The notes beneath the pieces were generated by a model. It was not told where the DNA came from. It searched no databases and saw nothing but the letters and a program-made list of their open reading frames with translations. A stretch of 49,083 bases of DNA. It comes from Didymodactylos carnosus (taxonomy: Eukaryota > Rotifera > Eurotatoria > Philodinida > Philodinidae). Both the position numbers and the translations under genes were made by a program. Position 1 is the stretch's first letter. Each line of letters starts with the position of its first letter. Of this stretch, positions 47,975 through 49,083 are shown piece by piece. Location: positions 1 to 49,083 of the forward strand of contig CAJNOQ010000490.1 in NCBI GenBank assembly GCA_905250885.1. The letters run 5' to 3'.

Positions 47975-49083
47975 GTGTCGTATTACGAGAGATGCATGCA
48001 AAACTTCGATCATAATTGACAGAAATAGATTCAAAGCAAGCAAAATGAGCGCTTTTCAATAAGATAAAAAATGCGAGTCCTCCAAAACAGAGTCCAGGCT
48101 AACCAGAGTCGCTGGTAAAGCGGTTAGTGATATTTAGAGATTTTCGACCAAGCTGAATTCACTGGTAATATCAGTTTTCCTTAATTTTGAACTTCGCACT
48201 GGAAGTTGAGAAAACTCGGATTTTGAGCTGAAAGGTTTTGAGTATTTTTTAAAACGTTCAGAGATAAATAAAACCCTTTTTCGGTAAGCCGATTGTACTC
48301 TCAAAAACAAGTGCCCCACCAGCTAAAAAGGCCACTTTGATGGACCATGAATGGGACACTTTAAGTGCCACGCTCTGAGACACTTCAAGCAGAAAAATGT
48401 GTCCCATCGAGAACAGTGCCTCACCATGGATTTGAAATATAATAACTACGAATTACAAAATTATCAGCGATTACGTACTCAGTAGTACACATTTTTATGA
48501 CAACTGAGTGGAATGATGTATCTCCCTCAAGTTAGTTATTCGTGCTCGCTTATTCTAGACATTAAGAAAAAAAAATCGTTTGATTGTCTAACAACTGCAG
48601 ATAAATGATCTAAAGATAATTTTTTGTGCTGTAATCCATCTAAACATGATTATATCTTCAAAAATGTTGTCGTTTTCCTCTATGGGATAACTAATTGGAA
48701 TAATAGTGTTTTCTGTAGCGTATACAAGTGTATCTGGATAACGCATGCAGTACAAAGTATCTGATATAAGATTTTCTTAACTTTAAACGTTCTATAGAAT
48801 AGAGAAAAGAACACAAACATGGCTTTTTGCAAGTTATTTGCAAAGATCAAGTTTGTGTGTTCGATCCTGACTGTATGAAAAGATTGATTTTGAATTGTAA
48901 TACTTCAACGAACGGAATGATTTAAAATAATTATTGTGTCTTGGTTTGTTCTCGTTAGTAAGGTGCCGCTAATTCAAAAATCAAGCACTCTTCATTTTTC
49001 CTTGAAAGACACATCATCCGATGCAGAATTTTGTGCTGATTACGAATATCACCTTTTTAGTTCGATTTGTTTGAGTTTTGTGT
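47975..49083. other. Window end, no recognised gene
   Basis: Both strands were read for the missing ATPase exons of the transporter (Walker A, LSGGQ-like signature, Walker B) and none was found. A short patch at about 48306-48430 repeats GTGCC and GGGACACTT-like words without clear structure. Confidence 0.4.

Overview
The window reads as nuclear DNA of a small invertebrate. It is AT-rich, its genes are cut by many short GT-AG introns (often 50-80 nt), and it carries animal-only families (mucin-type GalNAc-transferase, axonemal dynein intermediate chain, Reeler/EGF/FN2 extracellular protein). Small inverted-repeat transposons are scattered through introns and spacers. A bdelloid rotifer or close relative fits best, but that is inference from gene style, not a proven assignment.

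Layout: 713-4040 (+) is the 3' part of a MetX-like homoserine O-acetyltransferase gene. 4041-8572 is mostly spacer with a doubtful Asn/Asp-rich reading frame. 8573-12184 (+) is a complete polypeptide GalNAc-transferase (14 exons, 679 residues). 13352-17268 is a 3.9-kb element with ~565-bp inverted arms. 18448-21173 (+) is a complete axonemal dynein intermediate chain 2 (14 exons, 592 residues). 22634-40952 (-) is one giant secreted protein gene, which I assembled as 42 exons with a continuous frame of about 4,265 residues. 43405-46915 (-) is the 3' part of an ABCG/ABCH-type transporter, from the H-loop through all six membrane helices. 46916-49083 holds two small DNA transposons in what is probably that transporter's upstream intron.

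The giant gene is the standout. In order it has a signal peptide, a Reeler domain, then alternating EGF, SEA-like and fibronectin type II modules (seven FN2, five SEA-like), roughly 65 tandem EGF units, a C-type lectin domain and two terminal ShKT-like cysteine modules, with no membrane anchor. I know of no named protein with this order, but I could not search. It looks like an extracellular-matrix, cuticle or adhesive protein built by exon shuffling and tandem expansion.

The genes do not form an obvious pathway. The intact ones point to ordinary ciliated-animal biology: O-glycosylation, ciliary motility, extracellular matrix and membrane transport. The MetX-like gene is the metabolic oddity, since animals usually lack this methionine-synthesis step.

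Exon coordinates were set by hand from splice signals, reading phase and family knowledge. Phases were checked by counting bases, but individual boundaries could be off by a base or two.
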